DNA from: Deltaproteobacteria bacterium
Lineage (GTDB): Bacteria > Myxococcota_A > UBA796 > UBA2385
Direction: 5' to 3'
DNA: 64,000 nt
NCBI GenBank assembly: GCA_016792625.1
Contig: JAEUKK010000156.1
Location: 1 to 64,000, forward strand
The notes under the pieces were generated by a model, which saw nothing but the letters and a program-made list of their open reading frames with translations, made no database searches and was not told where the DNA came from. The position numbers and the translations under genes are program-made. Positions 7,038-15,722 of this stretch are shown in pieces; position 1 is the first letter of the stretch, and every line of letters begins with the position of its first letter.

Positions 7038-8429
7038 ATGCGCGCCTCTCCACCCGCCGCCGTTCTGCTCCTCCTCCTCGGCTGTGACCGGCGGCCCGAC
7101 GTGGTGCTCATCACCATCGATACGCTGCGGGTCGACCATGTGGGCGCTTTTGCGCCAACCAGCCCCGCGCGCACCCCGCACATGGACCGGCTCGCCTCCG
7201 AAGGTGTGCGCTACACCCAGGCCTATTCGCCGATCAGCGTGACCGGGCCGGCCTTCTGCACGCTGCACACGGGCCAGCTGCCCGGTCGGCACGGCGTGGT
7301 GATGAACGTCTTCCGCGGCGGGGCGAACCTGCCCCCTTCAGCCGAGACCCTCGCCGAGCGGCTGTCTGCGGCGGGCTGGTCGACCGGGGCCTACCTCTCG
7401 GGCTTCACGCTGCGCCCGAGCCTCGGCTTGGACCAGGGCTTTGACAGCTATGTTGCGCCGGGCTCACGTCGCCGCAGCGGGGGCAATACAAACGACCGCT
7501 TGTGGGGCTGGCTCGTCCGCCAGCCGGGCCCGATCTTGGCTTGGTACCACAGCTATGACCCGCACGGTCCCCTGGGCGCTTGGGATGAGCCCGCCGTGCA
7601 CGCCGGGCTGCGGCGGGGTGGTCCCGAGCTCGACCGCATCCCCCAGTACCAGCGCATCGACGACATCACCGACGAGGCCTTTTTCCGGGCCCGCTACGCC
7701 CATGCGGTCGAGTACGCCGACGAGCAGGTCGGGCGCATCCTGTGGATGCTCGAGGCCACCGGCCGCTACGACGACGCGCTCATCGTGCTCACCGCAGACC
7801 ACGGCGAGAGCTTCACCGAGCGTGAGCTCTGGTTCGACCACGGCACCACCGCGCATGAAGAGCAGCTGCACGTGCCCCTGGTCATCAAGTACCCCGATGG
7901 ATGGGGGGCTGGCCGCAGCGAAGACGCCCTGGTGGGGCTCCAAGACGTCGCGCCAACGGTGCTCGATGCGCTCGGCCTGCCCGGCCTGCTGGTCACGGAC
8001 GGGATGAGCCTGCGCGCCGCGCCGCTGGTCGGCCACCCCCAGCTCGAGGGGGAGTCGAGCCACTGCAAGAAGGAGCCGGTGCTCGGCTGCGCGCCCCGCG
8101 GCCCGGGCGGAAAGATGTTGGCCGTGCGCACCCGCGAGCAGACCTACATCGAAGAGCCGCGCGCCGATGGGCGCAGCGCGCGCCTCTACGACCGCCACGC
8201 CGACCGCGCCGAGCGCGCCCCCCTGAGCGCGGCCGCGCCCGCTGCGCTGCAGGGTGTGCTCGCGCGCATGGCCGCCGACCGGGCGGCGATGGGCTTGGTT
8301 GACCCCGAGGCTGAGGACGCCCCCGCCGCCGCCCAGTCCACCGACGAGCTCGAGGCGCTGCGCGCGCTCGGCTACATCAGCGGCCCGGCGCCGGAGCCCG
8401 CTGCGCCCGCGCCCGCCCCCGCTCCATGA
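7038..8429 (+). CDS. Sulfatase-fold lipoprotein (alkaline-phosphatase superfamily) with Thr at the nucleophile position
   Basis: 463 aa. A lipoprotein signal ends at Cys16 (LLLLGC). The core opens with VVLITIDTLRVDHVGAF, the metal-binding start of the sulfatase family, and has TADHGE near residue 254. Classic sulfatases carry CxPxR or SxPxR, whose Cys or Ser becomes formylglycine. Here the aligned stretch is T69-G-P-A-F73, so both the modifiable residue and the Arg are missing. Thr nucleophiles occur in LtaS-like phosphotransferases of this superfamily, so a phospho-transfer or hydrolase role in the envelope is possible. No Shine-Dalgarno precedes the ATG. The 3' end overlaps the convergent RND gene by 53 bases. 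Confidence 0.8.
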   Translation: MRASPPAAVLLLLLGCDRRPDVVLITIDTLRVDHVGAFAPTSPARTPHMDRLASEGVRYTQAYSPISVTGPAFCTLHTGQLPGRHGVVMNVFRGGANLPPSAETLAERLSAAGWSTGAYLSGFTLRPSLGLDQGFDSYVAPGSRRRSGGNTNDRLWGWLVRQPGPILAWYHSYDPHGPLGAWDEPAVHAGLRRGGPELDRIPQYQRIDDITDEAFFRARYAHAVEYADEQVGRILWMLEATGRYDDALIVLTADHGESFTERELWFDHGTTAHEEQLHVPLVIKYPDGWGAGRSEDALVGLQDVAPTVLDALGLPGLLVTDGMSLRAAPLVGHPQLEGESSHCKKEPVLGCAPRGPGGKMLAVRTREQTYIEEPRADGRSARLYDRHADRAERAPLSAAAPAALQGVLARMAADRAAMGLVDPEAEDAPAAAQSTDELEALRALGYISGPAPEPAAPAPAPAP

Positions 8430-10725
8430 GGTGAAGCAGGGCCGGCAACATCAGCAGGTCGCCGGCAAGCGCGGCCACCATGGTCACCGAGCTGAGCAGG
8501 CCGAAGTGTTTGGTGCTGGTCAGCTCGGACAGGGTGAGCACGCCGAAACCGGCGACCAGCAGCACGCTGGTGAAGACGATGGCGTCGCCCGCGCCGAGGA
8601 TCGTGCGGCGGATGGCCTCGTCGGCGCCGTGGCCCTGCGCGCGCTCGGACCGGTAGCGCACCAAAAAGTGGATGGTGTCGTCGACCGCGAGGCCAACTGC
8701 CACGGTGAAGGACACGATGTTGCTCGTCTGCAGATCGGCCCCAATCAGGCGGAGGGTCGCGAGCGTGAACAGCAGCGGCAAGGTGTTGGGGATGCAGGCC
8801 AGCAGCGCCATCTTTAGATCGCGGCTGACCAGGACCAAGGTGGCGGCGACCACACCAAAGACGAGCACGACGCCCCACAGCAGGTCGTGAATGAGCCCGT
8901 TCACGCCGATCGCCGCGAGCAGCCCATCGCCGGTGAGCACCGCCTGCTCGGGCGCGCCGGCCATCACCTCTGCGGCTCGGGCGACCAGCCGGTCACGGGC
9001 CTCAAGCATCGACCGCCCGCCGTCATCGCGCACGAGCGCGAGCACCCGACCGCGGGCCTGCTCCTCGTCGAGCAGCCCGCGCAGGGGCGCGGCCCCCGAC
9101 ATCTCAGCCAGCAGCAGCTCTTGGGCGGCGGCCTCGCGGCTCTGCGGGCCGCCCCCCTCGCCGGTCAGCGCGCGGTGCAGCTCATCGAGGGCGCCGGCGG
9201 GTGAGCTGGTCCAGCGCACGGCGGGCTCGGCGCGCAGGGCGGCCTCGAGCGCACGTTGGCGGTCGAGCGCCTCGGGGGTGATCAGCGCGCCTGGCGGGCC
9301 TTCCATGTAGAAGAACATCGGAATGACGCCAGCGAGCTCATCTTGGCTGGTGGTCACCGCGCGGTGGGTCTCGGTGCCCGGCGGGTACATCTCGAGCAGG
9401 CGGCTGTTGCTCTGCACCTGGCTGCCCAGGGCCGCCGCGCCGAGGCTGAGGGCGACGCAGGCCAGCAGCACGGCGCCGGGCCGGGTCGCGGTGAGGCGGT
9501 CGATGGCGGCGAAGACCCGCCCATCCGAGGCCCGCGCGGGCGCGACCACGCGGTGCTCGGGCACCCAGGCCAGCAGGGCGGGGAGCACGAAGATCACGCC
9601 CAGGAAGGTGATCAGCATCGCGATGCTGGACTGGAAGCCAAAGGCGCGGATGACCTGGGTGTCGGCCACGAGCAGGCTCGCGAAGCCGGCCGCCGTCGTA
9701 AACGTGGTCAACCAGCAGGCGAGCAGCATGTCGGGGAGGGTGCGCTCCAGCGCGGCGGCCCGGTCGAGGCCCGCCACCCGCAGCTCGCGGTAGGCCGTCG
9801 TGATGTGGATGCCGTCAGCGGCGCCGATCACGATGACCAGGGTCGGCACGAGCACGCTGAGCAAGTTGAAGGTCGTGCCGGCGAGCACGAGCGCGGCCAT
9901 CGCCCAGAGGTCTGCGACCACCACGGCGAGCAGCGGGGCGAGGCCGAGCCGCACCCGGCGGAAGAGGAGGACGATCGTCCCGGCGAAGATGATCGCGACC
10001 AGCGGGAAAAAGCGGAGCTGGTCTGCGTTCATGCGCGCCACCACATCGGTGCGCACAAAAGGCACCCCGGTGAGGAGCAGCTCGACCCCGGCGGGTCGGG
10101 GCACCGCCTCGGCGGCGGCGACAAGGCTGGCCACCGCGGGGCTCAGCTCGGCGACCGCGCGGCGCTCGCGTTGGATGCGGGCCCGCACCGCGACCGTGTC
10201 GAGGTCCTCGCTCACCAGCAGGCGGCGGGTGGCGGGGGCCTCGGCCAGGGCCCGCAGGCCCACCGCGCCGGGGCTGTCGGCGCCGGGGCGCAGCTCGGTC
10301 AGCGCGCCGTCTACCTGGGTGAGCAGGCCGGCGTTGTGGGGGGAGTCCACCCGCTCGACCAGGGGGGAGCCCTCCAGCGCGCCGTGCAGGGCGGCGACAT
10401 AGGCCGCGCCCTCTGCGGTGGCGACCGCCCCGCGCACGATCAGCACCAGATCGTTGTCCTCGCGGCCGAAGTGCAGCTCGGCTTCGCGCAGCTGGGCCAC
10501 CTCGGGCCCCTTGTCGATGAACATGGCCTGGGGCGTGAAGTCGACCGGGGCGCCGTTTTGAATCACCTGCCAACCGGCGGGCAGGCCGAGCCCGAGGCTG
10601 AGCAGCAGCAGCAGGAGCAGGGCGAGGCCCCGTCGCTCGGCGCAGAGGCGGGCCCAGGCGGCCACGAGGCGCTGCAGCCCGTTGGCCTGCGTCGGGTCGA
10701 AGCGGAGGGGCCGGCCGCCGCTCAT
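8377..10725 (-). CDS. RND-superfamily exporter (MMPL/HAE3 type)
   Basis: 782 aa. The ATG at 10725 overlaps the stop of the upstream flippase gene (ATGA), which decides the start over a longer open frame. The plan is classic for HAE3/HpnN-like exporters: one N-terminal helix (LALLLLLLLSLGLGLP), a periplasmic domain starting with a DFTPQAMF segment, a five- or six-helix bundle including LVIVIGAADGIHI, a second periplasmic domain, and a second bundle with FTVAVGLAVDDTIHF. The conserved Asp residues of the fourth helix in each half (GAADG, GLAVDD) carry protons in this family. Substrates of relatives include hopanoids and other lipids. The coupling to an LPG-synthase-like protein supports lipid transport, which is inference. 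Confidence 0.9.
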   Translation of the reverse strand: MSGGRPLRFDPTQANGLQRLVAAWARLCAERRGLALLLLLLLSLGLGLPAGWQVIQNGAPVDFTPQAMFIDKGPEVAQLREAELHFGREDNDLVLIVRGAVATAEGAAYVAALHGALEGSPLVERVDSPHNAGLLTQVDGALTELRPGADSPGAVGLRALAEAPATRRLLVSEDLDTVAVRARIQRERRAVAELSPAVASLVAAAEAVPRPAGVELLLTGVPFVRTDVVARMNADQLRFFPLVAIIFAGTIVLLFRRVRLGLAPLLAVVVADLWAMAALVLAGTTFNLLSVLVPTLVIVIGAADGIHITTAYRELRVAGLDRAAALERTLPDMLLACWLTTFTTAAGFASLLVADTQVIRAFGFQSSIAMLITFLGVIFVLPALLAWVPEHRVVAPARASDGRVFAAIDRLTATRPGAVLLACVALSLGAAALGSQVQSNSRLLEMYPPGTETHRAVTTSQDELAGVIPMFFYMEGPPGALITPEALDRQRALEAALRAEPAVRWTSSPAGALDELHRALTGEGGGPQSREAAAQELLLAEMSGAAPLRGLLDEEQARGRVLALVRDDGGRSMLEARDRLVARAAEVMAGAPEQAVLTGDGLLAAIGVNGLIHDLLWGVVLVFGVVAATLVLVSRDLKMALLACIPNTLPLLFTLATLRLIGADLQTSNIVSFTVAVGLAVDDTIHFLVRYRSERAQGHGADEAIRRTILGAGDAIVFTSVLLVAGFGVLTLSELTSTKHFGLLSSVTMVAALAGDLLMLPALLHLMERGRARAQRAPAPGR

Positions 10726-11711
10726 TCCGCGGCCGGCGGGGGCGCGCGGCCCTCGAGCGCGATGTCGCCGCCGAGCAGGGCCGAGACCCGGATCAGGGCC
10801 AGCGCGCCCAGCAGCACCCCCATCCACAGGGTGACCGTGCGGGCGATGAGGGCCGCAGGCACGGCCACCCCGCGCTCGACCCCGAGGATGGTCATCGCGC
10901 CCACCGCCATCGCCCCGTCGGTGACCCCGAGGCCGCCGGGTGAGGGCGCGCCGAGGATGGTCGACGACGCGTAGATGTAGATGGCGCCGGCGGCGTCGAC
11001 GGGCACGCCAAAACCAGCGAAGGTCTGCCAGTAGGCGACGCACTCGGCGAGCCAGGCCACCACGCTCAGCGCGACGGTGAACAGCAGCGGCCGGGGCGCG
11101 AGGCAGGTCTGGGCGGCGTCGACCATCAGGCGCAGGCGTGGGCTGATGCGGCTGACCAGAGGCAGGCGGTCCATGAGGTCGAGCGCGCCGTGCATCAGGC
11201 GGCGGCTGGACAGCACGACCAGGCCGCCGGCGACGGCGAGCCCGAGGCCGACCAGCGGCCCGGTCTGCTCGGACGCGTAGGTGCTGACGCCAAAGGCGGC
11301 GATCACGAGCATGGCCACGCCGTCGGTCAGGCGCTCGCCGATGAGCGCAGGGATGGTGCGGGCCATCGGCGCGCCGGTGCGGGCCTGCACCACATAGGGC
11401 TTGAGCAGCTCGCCCGCTTTGCCCGGAGAGATCGCCATGCTCAAGCCGGCGATGAAGGTCCAGGCGTCTTCGCCGAGCGGCATCTTCACGCCGAGGCGGC
11501 CCAACAAGTAGTGCCACTTGAGGAAGCGGAGGCCGTAGTTGACCGCGGTGAGCCCGACCAGGGGCACGAGGTAACGCCAGTCAAAAGTGAGGAGCGCGGC
11601 GCTGACCTCGTCAAAACCCGCCCAAATGCTCCCGCCAAGGTATACGAGGGCGCCGATCGCCAGGGCGCCGACGACCCAGCGCTGAAAACGTGCGAGGAGC
11701 GATCGCTGCAT
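10722..11711 (-). CDS. LPG-synthase transmembrane-type flippase-like protein (UPF0104/AglD family)
   Basis: 329 aa with about eight predicted membrane helices. The segment KWHYLLGRLGVKMP followed by a GLSMAISPGKAGELLKPYVV loop is the signature of the lysylphosphatidylglycerol synthase TM region family, found in MprF N-termini and in stand-alone homologues near lipid and glycan genes. A second family hallmark is the GGLGVTDGAM loop near residue 265. It is coupled to the downstream RND exporter by ATGA. No Shine-Dalgarno is present; TAGTCC lies 6 bases before the ATG. Role: probably flipping or transferring a lipid across the inner membrane. Confidence 0.85.
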   Translation of the reverse strand: MQRSLLARFQRWVVGALAIGALVYLGGSIWAGFDEVSAALLTFDWRYLVPLVGLTAVNYGLRFLKWHYLLGRLGVKMPLGEDAWTFIAGLSMAISPGKAGELLKPYVVQARTGAPMARTIPALIGERLTDGVAMLVIAAFGVSTYASEQTGPLVGLGLAVAGGLVVLSSRRLMHGALDLMDRLPLVSRISPRLRLMVDAAQTCLAPRPLLFTVALSVVAWLAECVAYWQTFAGFGVPVDAAGAIYIYASSTILGAPSPGGLGVTDGAMAVGAMTILGVERGVAVPAALIARTVTLWMGVLLGALALIRVSALLGGDIALEGRAPPPAAE

Positions 11712-11717
11712 GGCCCC

Positions 11718-11723
11718 GGACTA
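11718..11723 (-). promoter_or_regulatory. Candidate -10 hexamer TAGTCC placed for a leaderless mRNA
   Basis: On the minus strand TAGTCC is followed by GGGGCC and the ATG at 11711, a 6-base gap and no Shine-Dalgarno. It mirrors the layout before the sulfatase-like gene at 7038. Confidence 0.35.
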
Positions 11724-11805
11724 ACCGCTGGGGCCCGCTCCGCAGACCGCGCTCAGTGCGCGCCCGCGGGGGCCGATGCGGGGGTGGAGCAGGGGGGGAG
11801 GTCGC

Positions 11806-12642
11806 GTGCGCTATCGGGTGAGCTTCACAGGCGGCCGGCGGGCCGCGGGCGCGCCGCTCGCCCCGGTTGAGGTGGGCGCCCGCAGCTGGCTCTCGGCCCT
11901 GGCCGCCGCGCTCGACGCCGCGGGGCTGGTCGAGGGCCTCGAGCGCCTCGCCTGTGAGCTGTTGCCCAACGGCAGCGTGCTCGCCCGCGATGGCCGCACC
12001 GGCCAAGGTTTTGTCGTCGAGCCGCTGCACGAGGGCGCGACCCTCAGCGTGTCGGGGGCCGATGAGAGCGAGCCCCCGCTGGCTGCGCCCGACGGCGGCG
12101 AGGAGCACACCGGGCCGACCCTGGCCGAGCCGGTCTCCGCCGCGGTGGTCGAGGCCTCGACCCCCGAGGCCGCCCTCGCGCTGATCCGCCGGGCGCCGAC
12201 CATCGCCGCGGCCTGCCAAGCCGCGCTCGCCGTGGCCCAGCGCTTCATCCCGGCCGAGGCGGGCAGCGTGCTGCTGCGCCAAGACCAGGGCCTCTATGTG
12301 CAGGCGGCCTCGGGCCCCCGCGGCGGGGCGCTGGTCGGCACCCTGCTGCCCGCGGATCGGGGCGTGGTGGGCACGGTGCTGAGCCGCGGCGTCGGGCTGG
12401 TGGTGCGCGCGGCCGACCGCGATCCCCGCTTCGAGGGCCACGTCGACCTGATCACCGGCTTCCACACCCGCGACTTGGTCTGCGCGCCGCTGCGGGTGGG
12501 CCCGGCCCCGGGGGCAGAGCCGGTGGGGGTGATCCAGCTGCTCAACGCCCCCGCCGGCCAGACTTTTGGCGGGATGGAGCTCAAGGGCCTGCTGCAGGTC
12601 GCGGATGTGCTGGGAGAGCGCATCCGCGCCGGGCACCGCTGA
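11806..12642 (+). CDS. GAF-domain protein
   Basis: 278 aa. The GTG at 11806 is chosen because GGGGGAGG ends 4 bases before it; an ATG at 11776 is in frame but has no ribosome-binding site. Residues 1-90 form an uncharacterised beta-rich segment with VSFTGG and VLARDG. Residues about 120-275 are a GAF domain: helix QAALAVAQRFIPAEAGSVLL, then the GVVGTVLSRG and DLVCAPLRV strands and the GVIQLLNAP strand typical of GAF. GAF domains bind small ligands and act as sensors, but no output domain is present here. It is divergent from the flippase gene and may form its own unit with a TAACCG hexamer at 11722-11727. Confidence 0.8.
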   Translation: MRYRVSFTGGRRAAGAPLAPVEVGARSWLSALAAALDAAGLVEGLERLACELLPNGSVLARDGRTGQGFVVEPLHEGATLSVSGADESEPPLAAPDGGEEHTGPTLAEPVSAAVVEASTPEAALALIRRAPTIAAACQAALAVAQRFIPAEAGSVLLRQDQGLYVQAASGPRGGALVGTLLPADRGVVGTVLSRGVGLVVRAADRDPRFEGHVDLITGFHTRDLVCAPLRVGPAPGAEPVGVIQLLNAPAGQTFGGMELKGLLQVADVLGERIRAGHR

Positions 12643-12693
12643 GCGCGGCCGCCGCCCTTGCAGCGTACGGCGCCGGTTGCCGCCCGGTCGGCG

Positions 12694-13392
12694 CTATTTG
12701 ACCTCGACCTTGACGACCAGCGTGGTCTTGACCTCGTTGCGCAGGCGGGCCTGCAGCTTCTGGTAGAGCTCGAGGTTCTCGGGGTTCGTGGTCTCAAGCT
12801 CGACCACCGCGGCGTCTTGTTCGCGCGCCGGGTGCTTCTTGAGCCAGAACTCGACGCTGCTGTCGTCGTCGAAGGTGAAGCGCCACTTGTTGCGGTTGTC
12901 GACCGTCCACTTCTTGCCGTCGGCGCTCATCAACGTGCCGACGGTGTTGACCGTGCAGTCGTACATCCACGGCTGGAAGTTGCTGTCGTAGACGCAGTCG
13001 ACCTCGCCGGGGATGGCGCCGGCCTTGACCGTCACGAGCTTGACCTGCGTCCAGGGCAGCTTCTGGTAGGCGCCGTTGCCCTCCGCAGAGATCACGAGGT
13101 CTTTCTCGGCGGTCGACCAGCCCTCGTCGCCGAAGAAGTCGGTGCTGCGCTCGATGCGCTTGACGTGGCCCGCCTTGGTGCTGCCGTCGGCCATGGTCAC
13201 CACGACGTTCAGGTCGGCGTTCTTGACCTCAACCGGCGCGGGCGGGGGCGTGGGCTCGGCGGGCGCGACCGGCGCGGGGGCGGCCACCGGCGCGGGCGCG
13301 GCGTCGGCGATCGGCGCCTTCTTGCCGGCGCAGGCGGCGAGCAGCGTGAGGCCGAGCAGGGGAGCGAGGAGGGCGAGGGGACGGATGGACAT
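12694..13392 (-). CDS. Lipoprotein of unknown function
   Basis: 232 aa. The ATG at 13392 has GAGGTCCGC directly upstream and gives a clean lipoprotein signal (LTLLAAC, Cys21). An Ala/Pro linker (about 25-60) precedes a mature domain rich in Val, Lys, Asp and Trp, with two Cys in VDCVYD and YDCTV that could form a disulfide. No known family was recognised. The strands suggest a compact beta domain, for instance around VVVTMADGSTKAGHVKRIE. It lies 90 bases downstream of the second flippase gene. Confidence 0.7.
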   Translation of the reverse strand: MSIRPLALLAPLLGLTLLAACAGKKAPIADAAPAPVAAPAPVAPAEPTPPPAPVEVKNADLNVVVTMADGSTKAGHVKRIERSTDFFGDEGWSTAEKDLVISAEGNGAYQKLPWTQVKLVTVKAGAIPGEVDCVYDSNFQPWMYDCTVNTVGTLMSADGKKWTVDNRNKWRFTFDDDSSVEFWLKKHPAREQDAAVVELETTNPENLELYQKLQARLRNEVKTTLVVKVEVK

Positions 13393-13482
13393 GCGGACCT
13401 CGTGCGGCGGGGCGGCCGGCCGGCGCGGGGCCGGCGGGCGCGGAAGACGGGCGCGGACGGCGTGGCGGCCGACGTCCACGGC

Positions 13483-14601
13483 TCATATCGCGGGGGGACC
13501 GGCCTGTGTTCCCTCGGGCCCAGCCCCCGGGCCGGCGGCGGGAGGGCCCTCGCGCAGGGCGCCCCGCAGCAGCACGGCGGTGGCGGCCGCGCCGGCGAGC
13601 ATGAACAGCAGCTGCTGGCCGCGCACGAGGCTGGCCGTGGCCACGGCGTCGACCCAGGTCAGCCCGGCGGCGGTGCTCAGCAGGGTGGCGAAGAGCAGGT
13701 CCCAGCCGAATTGTGAGCCGGGGAGCGCGAAGAGCAGCACCGCGCTGGCGGTGGTGATGGCGTAGGTGAAGGCCACGCCGGGCAGGGACCAGTCGGCCCC
13801 CAAACCATCGACCGCCACAGCGATCCCGCTGATCACGGTCAGGTGGCCGAGGGTCGACCAGCCCAAGGCCGGCAGCAGGGCCCGGGGCCCCCGGGTGGCG
13901 ATCTGGCGGGCGGCCTCGGCCAGCGCCTCGCCCGCGCCGAGGGCCCGCCCGACCAGCCGGCCCACCAGGGGGAGGCCCACAAAGGGCCCCGCGCAGGCCC
14001 GCGCCAAGCGGAGCAACGGGTCGGGCCGGGCCGCGAAAAAGAGGAGCAGCAGCCCACCGAGGCCGATCCCCCCTGCGCCCACGAGCACGCCGCGCGCCAG
14101 CTCGGGCGGCAGCGGCAGCGGGCTGATCAACGGGATCAGCGCGGCGAGCAGCGAGGCCGAGGCGAGGCCGATGAGCCGCGCGCCGACCCCGCTCGCCGTC
14201 GCGTCGGCCAGGCCGATGCCGTAGCGGCGGTGCGCGAACCAGGCGGCGGCCAGCTCGCCAAAGGGCCCGGGCACGGCGTAGTTGAGCATGAGCCCGGCGA
14301 GGATGATCAAGGTGAGGCCGCCAGGGCCGGGCAGCGTGGCGCCTGGCGCAGGGGGCGGCATCAGCGACCGCCAGCGCAAGCCCATGATGATGAACGCGAC
14401 GCTCATCAGGGCGGTGGCCAGGAGCAGGTGGCCCGGGCTAGCCCGGTCGAGCAGGTCGCGCAGAGCCGGCCCCGCGGCGGGGTGCTGGCTGGCCGCGAGC
14501 AGGCCGAGGCCCAGCGCGCCGGCGGTCGCCGCCACCGACCAGAGCCCCTTGCCGACCGCGGCGCGTGTCTCGCGGGGATCGAAGGTCGGGGGGGACGGCA
14601 C
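13483..14601 (-). CDS. Second LPG-synthase TM-type membrane protein
   Basis: 372 aa; GTG start at 14601 with GAGG upstream. About eight helices are predicted. The family signature appears as GLMLNYAVPGPFGELAAAWF near residue 115, with an arginine-containing loop (VGARLIGL) after it and FALPGSQFGWD in place of the usual GGLG loop. It belongs to the same broad flippase-like family as the protein at 10722-11711 but is clearly diverged from it. It may move a lipid or lipid-linked sugar across the inner membrane. It lies 73 bases after the small lipoprotein that closes the Tad locus, so it may be read from the same transcript. Confidence 0.8.
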   Translation of the reverse strand: MPSPPTFDPRETRAAVGKGLWSVAATAGALGLGLLAASQHPAAGPALRDLLDRASPGHLLLATALMSVAFIIMGLRWRSLMPPPAPGATLPGPGGLTLIILAGLMLNYAVPGPFGELAAAWFAHRRYGIGLADATASGVGARLIGLASASLLAALIPLISPLPLPPELARGVLVGAGGIGLGGLLLLFFAARPDPLLRLARACAGPFVGLPLVGRLVGRALGAGEALAEAARQIATRGPRALLPALGWSTLGHLTVISGIAVAVDGLGADWSLPGVAFTYAITTASAVLLFALPGSQFGWDLLFATLLSTAAGLTWVDAVATASLVRGQQLLFMLAGAAATAVLLRGALREGPPAAGPGAGPEGTQAGPPAI

Positions 14602-14674
14602 AGCGAGCCTCGCGGGCAGGTGCGGACGCCCGCCCGCCGCCGCGCTCTATCCCCGCGCTGCCTGCGGGGAGGGC

Positions 14675-14929
14675 CTACTGCACGCTGACCTTGCGGGTGG
14701 CCTCGGCCTCGCCCGACTCCTCGTCGGTGGTGCTCTCGGTCACCCGCATGCGGAGCTGCACGCCCTCCGGGCCGGTCAGGGGGTAGGCCGCGTCGGCGGC
14801 CGAGGGCCGGCCCCGGTCGGCCTGCACGATCATCGCGGTCGTGTACGCGCGCCCGAAGTCGTACTGCAGGTTCTTCTGCGCGCAGCCCGCGGCCAGGACC
14901 AGCGCGGGCAAGAGGTGGTGGGGCTTCAT
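14675..14929 (-). CDS. Small lipoprotein at the end of the Tad operon
   Basis: 84 aa. The signal MKPHHLLPALVLAAGC ends at Cys16. The mature part starts with AQKNLQYDFGRAYTTAM, followed by charged residues ending in TRKVSVQ. The ATG overlaps the stop of the TPR gene (ATGA), so translation is coupled to tadD. No family was recognised. Tad loci often contain a small lipoprotein that helps place the secretin in the outer membrane; that role here is inference from position. Confidence 0.65.
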   Translation of the reverse strand: MKPHHLLPALVLAAGCAQKNLQYDFGRAYTTAMIVQADRGRPSAADAAYPLTGPEGVQLRMRVTESTTDEESGEAEATRKVSVQ

Positions 14930-15720
14930 CGCGGGCTCTCCTCGGTGGCGCCGAGCCGCTGGAGCGCGGCCTGGGCGTGGGGGTGGTGGGGGTCGCGGGA
15001 GAGGGCCCGCTCGAACTGCGCCCGGGCTTCGGGCGCCGCGCCCCGGAGCATGAGGCCCACGCCGACGTTGTAGTGTGCGTCTGCCTCGGAGCCGGCGGCG
15101 CGGAAGACCCGCAGCGCCTCGCCCTCACGCTGGGCGGCCACGAGCGCAAAACCGAGGTTGTTCCGGGTCTGGGCCCGGGCGCCATCGAGCTTGAGCGAGG
15201 CCCGCAGGGCCTCGACCGCTGGCTCGGCCTTGCCGGCGCTCATCAGCGCGAAGCCGAGGTTGTTTTGGTAGGTGGGGTCGTCGGCCTTGTGGCGCACCGC
15301 ATCGGAGAAGCTAGCCACCGCGGCGTCGACCCGCTTGCGCTCCATGTGCAGGATGCCGAGCTGGTTGTGCGCCCGCGCGTCGCGCGGGTTGCGCTTGAGG
15401 TAGGCGCTGAGCAGCTCTTCGGCGTCGTCGAGCAGGCCAATGTCGATGAGCGCCTCGGCTTGGTGCACGTCGAGCTCGGCCGGTGGCGCCCCATCGCGGC
15501 GCAGCTGCGCGGTGAGCTCGAGGGCCTCTTCGGGCCGGCCCGCTTCGAGCAGCGCGATGACGAGGTCGAGGCGGGCGGCCTCGCGGCCCTCGGCGGTGGC
15601 CCAGGCGGGGGTGGGCTCGGCCCGCTGGCGGGCGCGGTCGCGGGCGGCGGCCGGCCCCGCGGCGCCCAGCAGGGCGATCCCGAGCGTGAGGCCGAGGGCG
15701 AACGACTGGAGGCTGCGCAT
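14926..15720 (-). CDS. tadD: TadD-like TPR protein of the Tad pilus
   Basis: 264 aa. A signal peptide (FALGLTLGIALLGAAGPAAA) precedes at least four TPRs, for example DARAHNQLGILHMERKRVDA, NNLGFALMSAGKAEPAVEAL and DAHYNVGVGLMLRGAAPEA. TadD proteins are exported TPR pilotins needed for secretin assembly in Tad systems. It lies 2 bases after tadC and overlaps the next lipoprotein start, so it is firmly inside the operon. Most TadD proteins are lipoproteins; this one has an AAA-type signal peptidase I site instead. Confidence 0.8.
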   Translation of the reverse strand: MRSLQSFALGLTLGIALLGAAGPAAARDRARQRAEPTPAWATAEGREAARLDLVIALLEAGRPEEALELTAQLRRDGAPPAELDVHQAEALIDIGLLDDAEELLSAYLKRNPRDARAHNQLGILHMERKRVDAAVASFSDAVRHKADDPTYQNNLGFALMSAGKAEPAVEALRASLKLDGARAQTRNNLGFALVAAQREGEALRVFRAAGSEADAHYNVGVGLMLRGAAPEARAQFERALSRDPHHPHAQAALQRLGATEESPR

Positions 15721-15722
15721 GG

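Noticed and set aside
9256..10974. A 572-codon plus-strand frame opposite the RND exporter
   Set aside because: It is antisense to conserved RND helices; the composition is Gly, Arg, Glu and His-rich with no motif.
10726..11517. N-terminal extension of the RND protein by 264 codons
   Set aside because: The extension overlaps the flippase gene in another frame. The ATG at 10725 with ATGA coupling and a normal RND N-terminus is the better start.
12670..12694. Inverted repeat GCGCCG/CGGCGC between the GAF gene and the convergent lipoprotein gene as a terminator
   Set aside because: A six-bp stem with a 13-base loop and no T-run is weak in DNA this GC-rich.
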